NCBI GenBank assembly: GCA_029706075.1
Contig: JAINUG010000110.1
Location: forward strand, 1,335,213-1,399,212
Direction: 5' to 3'
Length of the DNA stretch: 64,000 nt
Origin: Aldrovandia affinis
Taxonomy: Eukaryota > Chordata > Actinopteri > Notacanthiformes > Halosauridae
Part shown: positions 13,801-23,334 of the stretch, one piece after another
How the letters are laid out: every line of letters begins with the position of its first letter
How positions within the stretch are numbered: the stretch's first letter is position 1
Notes under the pieces: model-generated
Told to the model about the DNA's origin: nothing
Database searches by the model: none
Seen by the model: the letters and a program-made list of their open reading frames with translations, nothing else
Translations under genes and position numbers: made by a program

Positions 13801-15775
13801 AAAAATGCTTTATGAATGAAGAACTCCAGCTGTTTGCCTGTATTTCATCATGGTTTCATCATGTAAATCCTCCACAAGGGGGCAACCTCTGCCTTCATTT
13901 TGATCTTTTGACGTTATGCCATCTTTGTGCATCTTGAAAAAAACAAGAGTGCCCTGAATACATCATTCTTTAAAAAGAAAATTGAAAATAAATAATATCA
14001 CAACGCATACAAGACAAAAAACACTGAAGTAGCAGAAAACAAGCACAAAGAACAAGAACAGCACTACACCAAAAACAAACAACACAATGAAGATATTTGA
14101 CCATTGTCGTACAGGCTAAAGCCAAGAAGAAAAAAGACAACGGTTCTGAACATCAGTATGGATGAATTCTGTACATCAACTTTATGATGTAGTTTGTTTT
14201 CAGTATGTAACCAAATGTTGTGGTGTAACAACCTCTTAACATTGAGGTGGTGTTGTTCCGTGAGAGAAAAACATGGTCTCTTAGCAGCAGTCCTGTACAG
14301 TGCAACGTTACGTTAACCTCTGTCGTGGTTCATTTGTCATTTGAGGTTCCTGAATTCACGACAGTTGAAAACAATTTTCTTCATCGCTTTTAAATTATTA
14401 GAACATTGCTTATGTAAAAAAATATATAGAATAGCAAATGAGCAGGAAGTGGTCAACAACAGTCAATGAACTGAATGTAGCAAGAACAAGGAACAACAGG
14501 AGTAACTGATCTTCTCTCTCCATCTCTGTCACCCAGATATACAAACTGAACTCGGACGGCTATGAAACTCATGATCAGCATTATGGAAGAGGCCTGCTCA
14601 AGGACACCATCAAAGATGGTGAGATCCAGCTGGTCATGCTAGTTCAGGCCTGTTCCCCTCAGTGCAAGCTTCTCGATTAATGCTGTCAAATTGTGCTTGT
14701 GACAGAGAAGTTATCCTGGCACAGTTAGAATCAGGGGTTCTGAAACTCGGTCCTGGAGAGCCGCAGGGCATGCTGGTTTTTGTTTTCACCTTAAAATCTA
14801 AAACCAATTGAGACATAAGAAACCAGGTGAGGTGAGCTACCTGTGTAATTGACCGCTTCGGTTGATCAATTAAGTCCTGCATGATAAACGAAACCCAGCA
14901 CGCTCTACGACCCTCCAGGACCAGGATTGAGAACCCCTGCTCTAGAATCTTCCTGAGGTTGATAGAATTTGAACAGAACTTAATGAACAGAAACAGAACT
15001 TCTGATGCAGCCAGACTGTAACATCTGCTATGAAGTGACACGCTCTGTTAAGCGGGCGCTAGAACAACATGTTTTCCCTCCTCCTTTCGCAGGTTTGTCC
15101 AAGTTCTTCTATAACGGGAACGGTCTGAGGAAAGATGCCATCAGCTCCAGCATCCAAAAAGTGGAGGAGATCCTTCACTGGTTTGAGGGCCAGAGCCAGT
15201 TGCACTTTTATGCAAGCTCCCTGCTGTTTGTGTACGAGGGCTCTCCCCAGGACAGGGGCCCCAAGATGGCCGCCGGCCGCCCGCCGGGGGAGACCCCGGC
15301 CCCCAAAGCCTGCGTGCCAAACGACAGAGTCCCGGAGTTCAACAACAACATCCACATGATGGACCCGGTGGAGAACGGCCTGGCGCCAGGGTCGCTGGGA
15401 CAGAGCCTGGCCAACATGTACGCCCTGCATCGCCGCGGCTACAGCCGGGGTCACCACGACGACGCTCCCACCGACGTGCGCAACGCCCAGCCCGACAACG
15501 GCGTGTGGAAGCGCACTGTCCACAATCCCCTGGAGCAGCCCAACGGCAACGCCGTCCAGGCTCAACTGGAAGGGGAGGAGGAGGAGGAGGAGGAGGAGGA
15601 GGAGGAGGAGGAGGAGGAGGGTCCTCAGGGGCTGAGGGCCGGGCAGGAAGGCGACGACGTGGAGGTCCGAATGATCGACTTTGCCCACGTGTTCCCCAGC
15701 CAGACCCAGGACGAAGGCTACATCTACGGCCTGAAAAACCTGCTGTCGGTGCTTAAACAGATCCTTCGTGAATAA
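1669..15775 (+). CDS. ipmk: Inositol polyphosphate multikinase, six-exon gene
   Basis: The coding sequence joins 1669-1882, 4581-4666, 8179-8275, 9500-9672, 14537-14618 and 15093-15775: 1335 bases, 444 residues plus stop. All introns are GT-AG and phases agree (1, 0, 1, 0, 1). The family phosphorylates inositol tris- and tetrakisphosphates and also acts as a nuclear PI3-kinase; the products feed inositol pyrophosphate synthesis. Seen here are PxxxDxKxG (P148, D152, K154, G156), SSLL (259-262) and the C-terminal IDF motif (D413), so the kinase core looks intact. The vertebrate protein is usually a little over 400 residues; the extra length lies mainly in the variable region of the last exon, including a poly-Glu run at 379-393. 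Teleosts can carry two ipmk copies, and which paralogue this is cannot be told from the window. Confidence 0.95.
3360..3378. repeat. Poly-A tract
   Basis: A run of 19 A residues in intron 1. It could be the tail of an old retroposon, but the sequence before it is not recognisable to me. Confidence 0.7.
3541..3961. mobile_element. hAT-like non-autonomous element (MITE) with exact target duplication
   Basis: The left end reads CACTAGTTCCCAAACTGGGG and the right end TTGGAACCCCTG, so the ends are imperfect inverted repeats (CAGGGGTTCC on the other strand). Exactly the same 8 bases, AACTAGAG, lie on both sides (3533-3540 and 3962-3969). An 8-bp duplication with a central TA is typical of hAT elements, especially the Buster type. 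There is no transposase frame in the 421 bp, so it must have been moved in trans. It sits inside ipmk intron 1. Confidence 0.8.
4581..4666 (+). CDS. ipmk: ipmk coding exon 2
   Basis: 86-bp exon giving the end of codon 72 to codon 100. It encodes the conserved HPDGTVLKQLQPPPRGPRE block of the N-lobe of the kinase. Acceptor TTGAACAG precedes 4581 and donor GTAACG starts at 4667. The exon joins in frame to exon 1 (G72 is split g|gt) and ends in phase 0. Confidence 0.95.
6547..6640 (-). mobile_element. LINE 3' end fragment, reverse orientation
   Basis: The sequence TCAAGTCAAGTAAACTTTATTG followed by a short 'tcccacgagtgggaaattc' hairpin is characteristic of the 3' terminus of fish LINEs read on the minus strand, with the AAGTC repeats as the terminal tail. 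No coding part is visible. The precise LINE clade is not certain. Confidence 0.5.
7195..7740 (-). pseudogene. Tc1/mariner-like transposase relic
   Basis: On the minus strand, broken reading frames show the C-terminal half of a Tc1-like DDE transposase: a DNAPIH block near 7555, then SPDLNPTEHLWE near 7450, then LVEEWCRIPPIEFQTLVE near 7330. Frames change and stops intervene between the blocks, so it is dead. The N-terminal DNA-binding part is missing; recognisable sequence stops near 7740. It lies antisense in ipmk intron 2. No intact inverted repeat is identifiable. Confidence 0.8.
8179..8275 (+). CDS. ipmk: ipmk coding exon 3
   Basis: 97-bp exon for residues 101-132 plus one base. It carries the conserved ELQRYLPKYFGAW segment of the inositol kinase fold. 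Acceptor TTCCACAG precedes 8179 and donor GTGAGG begins at 8276. The open frame runs on past the donor, but that part does not match the family and is intronic. Confidence 0.95.
8276..9499 (+). other. ipmk intron 3
   Basis: Phase-1 intron of about 1.2 kb. No transposable element is recognised in it. Its final 80 bases are a long C/T tract built from three copies of a 16-17-bp unit (9421-9470), and these form the polypyrimidine tract before exon 4. Confidence 0.85.
9421..9470 (+). repeat. Tandem pyrimidine repeat next to a splice acceptor
   Basis: Three consecutive copies of GTTCCCCC(C)TCCTCTCT, one of 16 bp and two of 17 bp, end 29 bases before exon 4. The repeat adds to the polypyrimidine tract of intron 3. 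Confidence 0.9.
9500..9672 (+). CDS. ipmk: ipmk coding exon 4 (catalytic PxxxDxKxG)
   Basis: 173-bp exon for residues 133-190. It contains PCIMDVKIG (148-156), the signature of inositol polyphosphate kinases in which the Asp and Lys take part in substrate binding and catalysis. QRSYDPFAS and KYPLMEEIGFLVLGMR follow, both strongly conserved. Acceptor GACCGCAG precedes 9500 and donor GTGAGG starts at 9673. No key residue is altered. Confidence 0.97.
9673..14536 (+). other. ipmk intron 4
   Basis: Phase-0 intron of about 4.9 kb, the largest of the gene. GC-rich patches with CpGs lie at about 10190-10800 and 12940-13560; they have open frames on both strands but no splice logic or family similarity that I recognise. 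No transposable element is obvious. It may contain regulatory DNA. Confidence 0.75.
14537..14618 (+). CDS. ipmk: ipmk coding exon 5
   Basis: 82-bp exon for residues 191-217 plus one base. It encodes the YETHDQHYGRGLLKDTIKDG segment, matching the family's conserved stretch between the catalytic motif and the C-lobe. Acceptor GTCACCCAG precedes 14537 and donor GTGAGA starts at 14619. Confidence 0.95.
14732..14939. mobile_element. hAT-like MITE in ipmk intron 5
   Basis: A 208-bp element with ends CAGGGGTTCTGAAACTCGGT and ATTGAGAACCCCTG, an inverted pair extending over GGTCCTGGAG / CTCCAGGACC. A second copy of the same family lies at 32379-32581. Imperfect flanks (TTAGAAT on the left, CTAGAAT on the right) may be the worn target duplication. 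It fills almost half of the 474-bp intron 5. Confidence 0.75.
15093..15775 (+). CDS. ipmk: ipmk terminal exon 6
   Basis: This 683-bp exon encodes residues 218-444 and the TAA stop. It opens with the conserved FFYNGNGLRKDA segment, then ASSLLFVYEG (SSLL at 259-262). A poorly conserved loop of about 130 residues follows, with MYALHRRGYSRGHH as a possible basic nuclear-localisation region, then poly-Glu (379-393). The exon ends in the conserved VEVRMIDFAHVFPS and DEGYIYGLKNL. D413 of MIDF is the metal-binding Asp of the family. Acceptor CTTTCGCAG precedes 15093. The exon is clearly more GC-rich than its surroundings. Confidence 0.97.
15575..15619 (+). repeat. (GAG)15 trinucleotide repeat coding poly-Glu in IPMK
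   Basis: Fifteen uninterrupted GAG codons encode residues 379-393, right before the conserved VEVRMIDF block. Pure repetition of one codon points to recent microsatellite expansion rather than selection on an acidic segment, and predicts length variation between individuals. Confidence 0.95.
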
Positions 15776-18660
15776 GCTCCCCCCATGTTGTGCTTCATTG
15801 TCAATTCTCCTGATACACTTCTCTAATGAACTTGGTCCAATAGGGTAATGGAAGTGTAGCATCCCCATGCAAGGAAATCTGCACTATCAATCAAGTTACT
15901 TCTTTGTAGGTATTTGTGTATTACATGTGCTTGTTTTGTACCGTTAGGAAATGTTTATAAGTATCTTACTCAGGTAAATTAATCAATATTCACATATTAA
16001 TCTTTGCAAAAGAGCAAGTTGGTGCGGTTGACTCTGGACATCTGGATGTTTTCTAAATTGTTCTTTGCAGACCCTTGTTTGTGTTGAAAGCCTGCACCGT
16101 GACTCAAGTGGTAAACTGCGCTGGAGTACAACTGGACACTGTGCTTCCTGTATGCGCTCTCCATTTTGGAAAATGAGCCCAGACAAACTGACGAAACTAC
16201 TGATTTTTCTAATTTATATTTTTTTAGATGTATATTTCTGTTTGGAGCAACCAAATAATCATCGAGAATAGGTAAAACAAAATTGTGATTAATATTTCCT
16301 GTAGGTATATTTGCTGCCAAATTTGCTTCGCCTGTTCTTTGGCCAATCTTTCCACACCAGGATCCAAGTGATTTAATTTTAAGTGATGTTAATAGTTTAG
16401 CTTATTTATGTGTTATGTTAACATGGTTTTACTGTAACCCGATGCAATATGCTGCTTTTAGGATTATGGAGTACAGAGTAGGAAAAAAAGAAAACATTTT
16501 AACTTCAAAAGAAAATGACTACAGTACCTGAGGGCTTTCTCCTGCCACATGACATATCGCTTGAAATGTAGGAAGTAAAGAGCCCCCGTAAATTTAATTG
16601 AGTAAAAGGAGTTTTTTTTTAAGATCCCCGCTTCTCTTCCCAGCAGCCTGCAGGCTGCAGGCGCACCGTCCGTGCAGAACGCGAGCGAGCTGACACGTCA
16701 CTGGACGGCCCAGTGCCCGCAGGTGTACTCCACATTGATCGGACATGACGCACGCTGTGACAGGGTCGAAATGCATGGCTTAACAGCAACCATTTGCATT
16801 TGTTTATGGGCATTTTTTTTCTTTCGTGGGCGTCCGTGACCATAATGCGAAAGTCGAACGTCGCGGAGGCTGGACGGTAGCGTGCGTGACAGGCCGCTGG
16901 TTCCTTCAGTGACCGTAGCGGGAGGTCTGTAAGGCACGGAAGCATTGCACACCTATATAAACGTCCATTAAGGATGTGTATGTAATCAAATGTTGTTATA
17001 TTTAGTCCTCCTCCTAACCAATCAAATTAAGGAGTGGAAATCAGAACTTGTTTTACCATGTCATCTTTGACGCGTCTTACAATAACTAAGTACTAACGAG
17101 ACCTATAAGATATTTTTTTAAATACGTCGTTGTGTATTTCTGATGATGTAGCTCCCAAGATTATCGGTGGAATTAGCAGGGGAAGTCTAATCAAAAGATT
17201 GAGAGGCATTACACGAGATATATATTCAGGGCTTAATACTTATCCAGTTAACATCCAAATTAAATTAATTAATTTGATCGATTAGAACTATTTTGTTGAC
17301 TCTATGATTGATATGCAGGACATTATAATAGGAAAAATGTACATTATTTTGGTCGTATTCCTGAATCATTGTCTTATTTTTATTTTATTTATTCTGTTGA
17401 TTAATGTCATTTCTTGGCTTTACAACAATCAGCTTTTTATGCATTTCCTGTTTCTTTACACAAATCTATTGATATAAGCCTAGATGCTGATGATAATGAG
17501 AGTACTAACACACCAATTGTACAAACTGGATAACACACGTTAAGAAAATGAGTGAGGAAATGTTAATTGTCAAAGATTGTACATACTAGTTTGTCACTAC
17601 ATAGATTTAGAAAACTATATTAATTTAGACTTATTTTCTCTTTGAACAGTTGAATCAATGTGTGCACCTATTGATTTAATTGTGAATGCTAATTTTCCTG
17701 CCCATCCAAATTTTAGTGAGCATAGATCAATAGAGTCTTTAAAATGGTAGTATTATTATACTTTAGGGTGCATCTCAAGGCATAGCTGTGAGTGGAGTCC
17801 AGGGCCTAAATCATATTTCAGTTTTACTGAACCAGCCCGCTTAATTGATCTTATTCAGAGTACATTACTAGGTTTGTTTTTCCTTATTCAGAGTACACTA
17901 CTACAATGTATTTTCTTTTTGCAGATATTGCAGAAGAAGTGGCAGCATTGTTGGGCAAAGCTGAGACAGCCAGGGTACTAGTGTACTGCACAACTTCAGT
18001 CTGAAAGGTTTCAGTCATTCAGACGAGGACAATACTGTAAATAAGCAGCAGTGGGTGTCATTTGTTTCAGCAGCTCTCGCGCATTTACATGCAGTTACTC
18101 TATAGCAATGTTGACACAATTGAAACGTCTCGTTTACATTCCATATATATTTTGCTGGCTTAAAAGAATCTGTTCATGTAGTGAATATGCAGGAAGATAA
18201 CGTTTATGAAGCAATTGTCGCTACGTGTTCCTCTGTGAACTTTGTTTGTCGTGTAATGCACTGAAACGAGTTACTACACAGTTCAAAATCCTTTCCTTTT
18301 GCTGTGAACTAACCAGTGGCTTTTTCCCTTTGAGGTCCAGTTGCATTTGTTGCAACAGCCGACAAAGTTGTGTTTTTCCTCACTGAACCGGACTGAAAGT
18401 GACGAAATGCAGCAAGCAGTGCACTAAGGCACTTTAGAGGTATGGGACTAGACTGGATTTTGTCCAAGGAACTGAGCCAATCAGGGCTGAGCTATAACCC
18501 CTCCCACCCCCCACCCCTCCACCCCCCTTACTGCAACATTACCAATACTCCTTGTGATCAAAAATCTACAAAAATATGAACACAGTCTTAGACTAATTTC
18601 ATCCTACATCAGTAATATTTTAGTATGACATATTTGCTACAGAACTGGCTGAAGATGTAT
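15776..18660 (+). other. ipmk 3' untranslated region and downstream DNA, end unknown
   Basis: No AATAAA is visible in the first 1.4 kb after the stop; an ATTAAA at 17259-17264 is the first plausible weak signal. A perfect 16-bp palindrome GCAGCCTGCAGGCTGC lies at 16643-16658. A C-rich tract lies at about 18500-18535. The transcript end therefore cannot be placed. Confidence 0.4.
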
Positions 18661-18674
18661 TGTTCATATCCAGA

Positions 18675-18760
18675 GCGGGGCACTGGTGTCGAACCCTTGA
18701 GCAGGACATTTAACCTGAGTCGCTTCAGTAAATATGTTCAGCTGCATATATTCTGCATCC
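18675..18760 (+). mobile_element. SINE body fragment
   Basis: Internal part of the tRNA-derived SINE family seen complete at 50821-51044: GGGGCACTG, CCCTTGAGCA, a CTTCAGTAAATAT run and CAGCTGCATA appear in order. The tRNA-like head and the tail are absent or too diverged. Confidence 0.5.
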
Positions 18761-19570
18761 TACGCAAATAACGATGATGAGTTGTCCTCATTCTGGGTTT
18801 GTTCAAAAGCCCAGCGTTTTATTTGGGCCTTGCGATCTCTGCTCGGCTTTTGATGCACTCTGGAATATGCAAGGAGAGCATAGATGGACAACTCTGACAC
18901 AAACCACGCGGCTAGTGAAGACATCCCATACACGTGTAAACTGGAGAGGCGCACCGCCCGAAACCCTTCCCATCTTGTCTGTGCACATTGACACATTTTA
19001 TGTCTAGTTATTTTAAATTCTTCGGCAGACATTTCTGACTCTGGTCAGTCTTAACATTACAGGCTTTTAAATGAATCAGGGATTTGTGAGTTAGTTGTTT
19101 TATTGATTACCAGCTGGCTACAGTATCTAATTAACAGAAGTACAGTAGCATACTGGCATTCCCAGTGCTCAAATGCATGCACTAGGTAACAGACCAACTT
19201 GAACTTTGTGAATTATTTGACTGATCGTTAAATGTCTTATCTGCTGAGGGGACATTGGTGACATGTAATTTTAAGCAAGATGGCATAATTGTTGCTTATA
19301 ACAACCTCGGCTTGTCAATTGGATGCACATCCCTAGCAAAGCTGTCAGTCTCCCCCTCACGTGATGGTAGGTCAGAGATGTCTGTCTGTGTCCTGGAATA
19401 TGCAGACTGGAACATACCCCTATCTGAATGCTTTCCTTGTGACTCTGCCATTCCTTTCAATGGTCTGTGCTTAGACTGTGAATGGGGGAGTCCTGCCTTT
19501 CATTTCTTACATATACCCACAGTATGAAATGCAGGGGAAAGTGTTCTTGTGTTATCCCTCCCTCCCTCCT

Positions 19571-19572
<2 letters not shown>
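18761..19572. other. Intergenic, nothing recognised
   Basis: Mixed-composition DNA with short open frames of under 95 codons on both strands. None shows family motifs or splice structure. Confidence 0.5.

Positions 19573-19611
<39 letters not shown>
19573..19611. repeat. (CT)n microsatellite
   Basis: About 19 CT units, preceded by an imperfect CCCT/CCTCC run. Confidence 0.95.
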
Positions 19612-19615
<4 letters not shown>

Positions 19616-20215
19616 CGATCACATTACAGAAACTAATGACCTACTTTTGTAAATGAATTATATGATATAATATTTAGATAAAGACATTAATGGCTGTATA
19701 TTTGGCAAATATTAATTACTAATAAAATGTACTCCCGGTTGCACGTTTTTTTTCTGCTTCATTTGATTAAAGAGACCTGTAGATAAATCTCATTTGTTTG
19801 CCTGGGGGGAGAAGATTGATTAAATTCAAGTAGGGAAAGATCCTCCTTCTACAACCTTAGCAGAGACATGGAGGAGGCTTTGGGGTAGGCTAGGAAGGGG
19901 CTTGCTGTTAATGTAGAAATGGCACACACACCATCACCCAGGGTGACTTATAAATCCATACAGTATGTATGGAAAAGGCAAAGAAAATGCAATCACTATA
20001 AAAAACCTGTCTTACAATGAAACTAGTTGCCAGAGTTACAGAAAGAGAACTCTTAGTGGTGTTTGCAGTGCCATTTTAAGACCACTCACAGGTAGCCACG
20101 GTACAGGTGAGTCCTCGGACGGTTGAGGGGTCTGAACGGTTATGATTGTGGTTGATGATTGATGTTGTCTGACCGGGTCGAAGGCAGATATGTGGCAGAC
20201 AGGACCGTATTCACT
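19612..20215. other. Intergenic, nothing recognised
   Basis: AT-rich DNA between the CT microsatellite and the minisatellite. No gene or element is recognised. Confidence 0.5.
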
Positions 20216-21808
20216 GAGTGTAAGGTGAATGGAGAGAGTGTAAGGTGAATGGAGAGAGAGTGTAAGGCGAATGGAGAGGGAGTGTAAGGCGAATGGAGAG
20301 AGAGTAGGGTGAATGGAGAGAGAGTGTAAGGCGAATGGAGAGAGAGTGTAAGGTGAATGGAGAGAGTGTAAGGGGAATGGAGAGGGAATGTAAGGCGAAT
20401 GGAGAGAGAGTGTAAGGCGAATGGAGAGGGACTGTAAGGGGAATGGAGAGAGAGTGTAAGGCGAATGGAGAGGGAGTGTAAGGCGAATGGAGAGGGAGTG
20501 TGTGAAGGTGAATGGAGAGGGAGTGTAAGGCGAATGGAGAGGGAGTGTAAGGCGAATGGAGAGAGAGTGTAAGGTGAATGGAGAGAGAGTGTAAGGCGAA
20601 TGGAGAGAGAGAATGTGAATGAATGGAGAGGGAGTGAAAAGGAGAGAATGGTGAATGGAGAGAGTGTGTAAGGTGAATGGAGAGAGTGTAAGGTGAATGG
20701 AGAGAGAGTGTGTAAGGTGAATGGAGAGAGAGTGTAAGGTGAATGGAGAGAGAGTGTAAGGTGAATGGAGAGAGAGTGTAAGGTGAATGTGAAAGGAAAG
20801 GAGAGAGTGTAAGGTGAATGGAGAGTGAAAGGGAATGGAGAGAGTGTAAGGTGAATGGAGAGAGAGTGTAAGGTGAATGGAGAGAGAGTGTAAGGCGAAT
20901 GGAGAGAGAGTGTAAGGTGAATGGAGAGAGAGTGTAAGGTGAATGGAGAGGGAGTGTAAGGTGAATGGAGAGAGTGTGTAAGGCGAATGGAGAGAGAGTG
21001 TGAGGTGAATGGAGAGAGAGTGTAAGGCGAATGGAGAGGGTGTGTAAGGCGAATGGAGAGAGAGTGTAAGGTGAATGGAGAGGGAGTGTAAGGCAAATGG
21101 AGAGAGAGTGTAAGGTGAATGGAGAGAGAGTGTAAGGCGAATGGAAAGGGTGTGTAAGGCGAATGGAGAGAGAGTGTAAGGTGAATGGAGAGAGAGTGTA
21201 AGGTGAATGGAGAGGGAGTGTAAGGCGAATGGAGAGAGAGTGTAAGGTGAATGGAGAGGGAGTGTAAGGTGAATGGAGAGAGAGTGTAAGGTGAATGGAG
21301 AGGGAGTGTAAGGTGAATGGAGAGAGTGTGTAAGGCGAATGGAGAGAGAGTGTAAGGTGAATGGAGAGAGAGTGTAAGGCGAATGGAGAGAGTGAATGGA
21401 GAGAGTGTAAGGCGAATGGAGAGAGAGTGTAAAGCGAATGGAGAGAGAGTGTAAGGCGAATGGAGAGGGAGTGTAAGGCGAATGGAGAGGGAGTGTAAAG
21501 CGAATGGAGAGAGAGTGTAAGGCGAATGGAGAGGGAGTGTAAGGCGAATGGAGAGGGAGTGTAAGGCGAATGGAGAGGGAGTGTAAAGCGAATGGAGAGA
21601 GAGTGTAAGGAGAATGGAGAGAGAGTGTAAGGTGAATGGAGAGAGTGTGTAAGGCGAATGGAGAGGGAGTGTAAGGCGAATGGAGAGGGAGTGTAAGGCG
21701 AATGGAGAGGGAGTGTAAGGCGAATGGAGAGAGAGTGTAAGGCGAATGGAGAGGGAGTGTAAGGCGAATGGAGAGGGAGTGTAAGGCGAATGGAGAGGGA
21801 GTGTAAGG
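20216..21808. repeat. 22-bp minisatellite array, about 72 copies
   Basis: The unit is GGYGAATGGAGAGRGAGTGTAA, mostly 22 bp with 20-bp variants. The array spans 1593 bp. Variants differ at a C/T (GGCGAATGG or GGTGAATGG) and at GAGAG/GAGGG. GGC units dominate the right end (after about 21380), and GGT units dominate around 20640-20960. The unit has no stop on the minus strand in any frame, so three long overlapping open frames of up to 648 codons arise with a 22-residue period (3 x 22 bp). These are not genes. Confidence 0.97.
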
Positions 21809-22255
21809 GGCTCCTGCTGTGGGTACCGGTTGCTGACATGAGCCGTTCTCTGGAGGGGTGACCCACCTCACAGCTGCGTGCCACTGCTCAACATCCTTCC
21901 GGGAGCAGTGAAACACAACTGCGGGCTCTAACAGGATAGGGCAAAGACATGGAAACCTTTGTGGAGTGACAGAATTTCTCATATTCAGTATTTTTTAACA
22001 CTCTTCACGTACTTTCCCCCCAGGTTCCAGATATCCCAGTGAAATAATAAAAAATGCATGTTAAGTAAACCCATTCCAGAGCTCTCCTAGCCTTTTTGGA
22101 CACCTTTCAAATAAGGTTGCTTCTGATTAGTCAGGATCCTGTTAGTTGTGTTAATTCCTCATTTTTATTCTTGCTGAAGGCAAATTCAAATACTGTCTAT
22201 AGTATTTGAACTTGGTTGGTGTGAGAAGTGGGGGATGTCTCAAATTCATTCTTAC
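21809..22255. other. Intergenic, nothing recognised
   Basis: Unique-looking DNA between the minisatellite and a LINE end. The first 150 bases are GC-richer. No feature is recognised. Confidence 0.5.
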
Positions 22256-22790
22256 ATTTTACATTTACACTTAGGCATTTAGCAGACGCTCTTATCCACA
22301 GCGACTTACAAAATGTGCATTAATACATGGTAAGATTAATCATAGTTTGAGCCGGAGATCAGTGTCGGGATACAGTAATAGACATCATTGTTGGCAGCTG
22401 CAAACTACCTGCAACACGAGGGAAAAGTTAGGTTTTTTTGTTTTCGTTTTTTGGGGGGTACAGTCATCAACATAGATACGTATTACAAAATGCAGTATTG
22501 AACATGAAAGCAGTGGTGATGACAATTAATGGTAATGGAGTCTGAAGAGGTGGGTTTTGAGTCTCTTGCGGAAGATGGCCAGTGATTCCGTGGTCCTGAC
22601 CAAGTGCAGAAGATCGTTCCACCACTGGGGGGGTCAGGACAGAGAAGAGGCGAGACCACGAGGAGCAGCTGCCGGGCGCCCGCAGGGAAGGGACAGTCAG
22701 TTTGCCCGAGGAGGCGGAGCGGAGGGGTCTGGCTGGGGTGTAGGGTGTGATGAGTAACTGGAGGTAAGAGGGAGCAGTTCCTCTAACATT
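22256..22790 (-). mobile_element. LINE 3' portion with ORF2 C-terminus, reverse orientation
   Basis: On the minus strand, about 22560-22640 translates to WWNDLLHLVRTTESLAIFRK and KRLKTHL, which matches the C-terminal end of ORF2 in L2/CR1-type LINEs (WNSLP...S...FK..LKTHL). It is followed by about 280 bp of 3' UTR ending in the SINE-type tail at 22256-22330 (CGCTGTGGATAAGAGCGTCTGCTAAATG on that strand, in parts). Sharing of the tail with nearby SINEs suggests this LINE type mobilised them. The copy is 5' truncated. Confidence 0.65.
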
Positions 22791-23151
22791 CTTTGTTGGG
22801 ACTATTAATGCAATCAGGCTTCCAGCCGTAGCTGTTTAAAAGCAAATGTTTGTATACACAGCCATTTGTGTGCAGTGTAGAATTTTTTAAATGATATTTA
22901 AATCCTCGCTAACATAATATATGTAAATCTATAACATGTTTTACAGCACAAACGTTATATAAAAACAAATGCCATACTCCAACTAGAAATGGTTTATGTT
23001 ATCTAAAAGTATGACATTTACCCTTTTAAAATGACTTCCTAGCTACTAACCTTCTCTTCTCTTTTTGTACTTGTTTTTAGGAAGAAATTAATTTGCAGGA
23101 AATAAATTGGTAATCAATTTAAAGGACTTCCTCTTAGCTGTTGAACATGAT
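22791..23151. other. Intergenic, nothing recognised
   Basis: AT-rich DNA between the LINE end and a SINE. No gene or element is seen. Confidence 0.5.
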
Positions 23152-23334
23152 AGCAGCAGTGCGGTATAATGGTTAGGGAACTGTGCTTGTAACACTGAGA
23201 TAGCAGGTTCAATCCTCAGGCACTTAACCAGAGATGCTTCAGTTAATATCCAGCTGTGTAAATTGGTTGTAAGTAAAGAAATGTAAACTGTGCTACGCCA
23301 CTCTGGATAAGAGCCTCTGCTCAATACCTGTAAT
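23152..23334 (+). mobile_element. tRNA-derived SINE (deleted copy)
   Basis: The head GCAGTGCGGTATAATGGTTA holds an A-box-like sequence and CAGGTTCAATCCT a B box, as in a Pol III promoter. The body (CTTCAGTTAATATCCAGCTG) and the tail (CACTCTGGATAAGAGCCTCTGCT) follow. The segment between B box and body is shortened relative to the copy at 50821-51044. Confidence 0.85.

Noticed and set aside
15059-15868. 269-codon antisense frame
   Set aside because: Shadow of ipmk exon 6 on the opposite strand; its poly-Leu run is the complement of (GAG)15.
20216-21808. CRISPR-like array
   Set aside because: Units are contiguous with no unique spacers, and the genome is vertebrate. It is a minisatellite.
20036-21982. 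Minus-strand open frame of 648 codons and two overlapping ones
   Set aside because: They cover the 22-bp minisatellite. The unit has no stops in any minus-strand frame and all three frames give the same periodic peptide.
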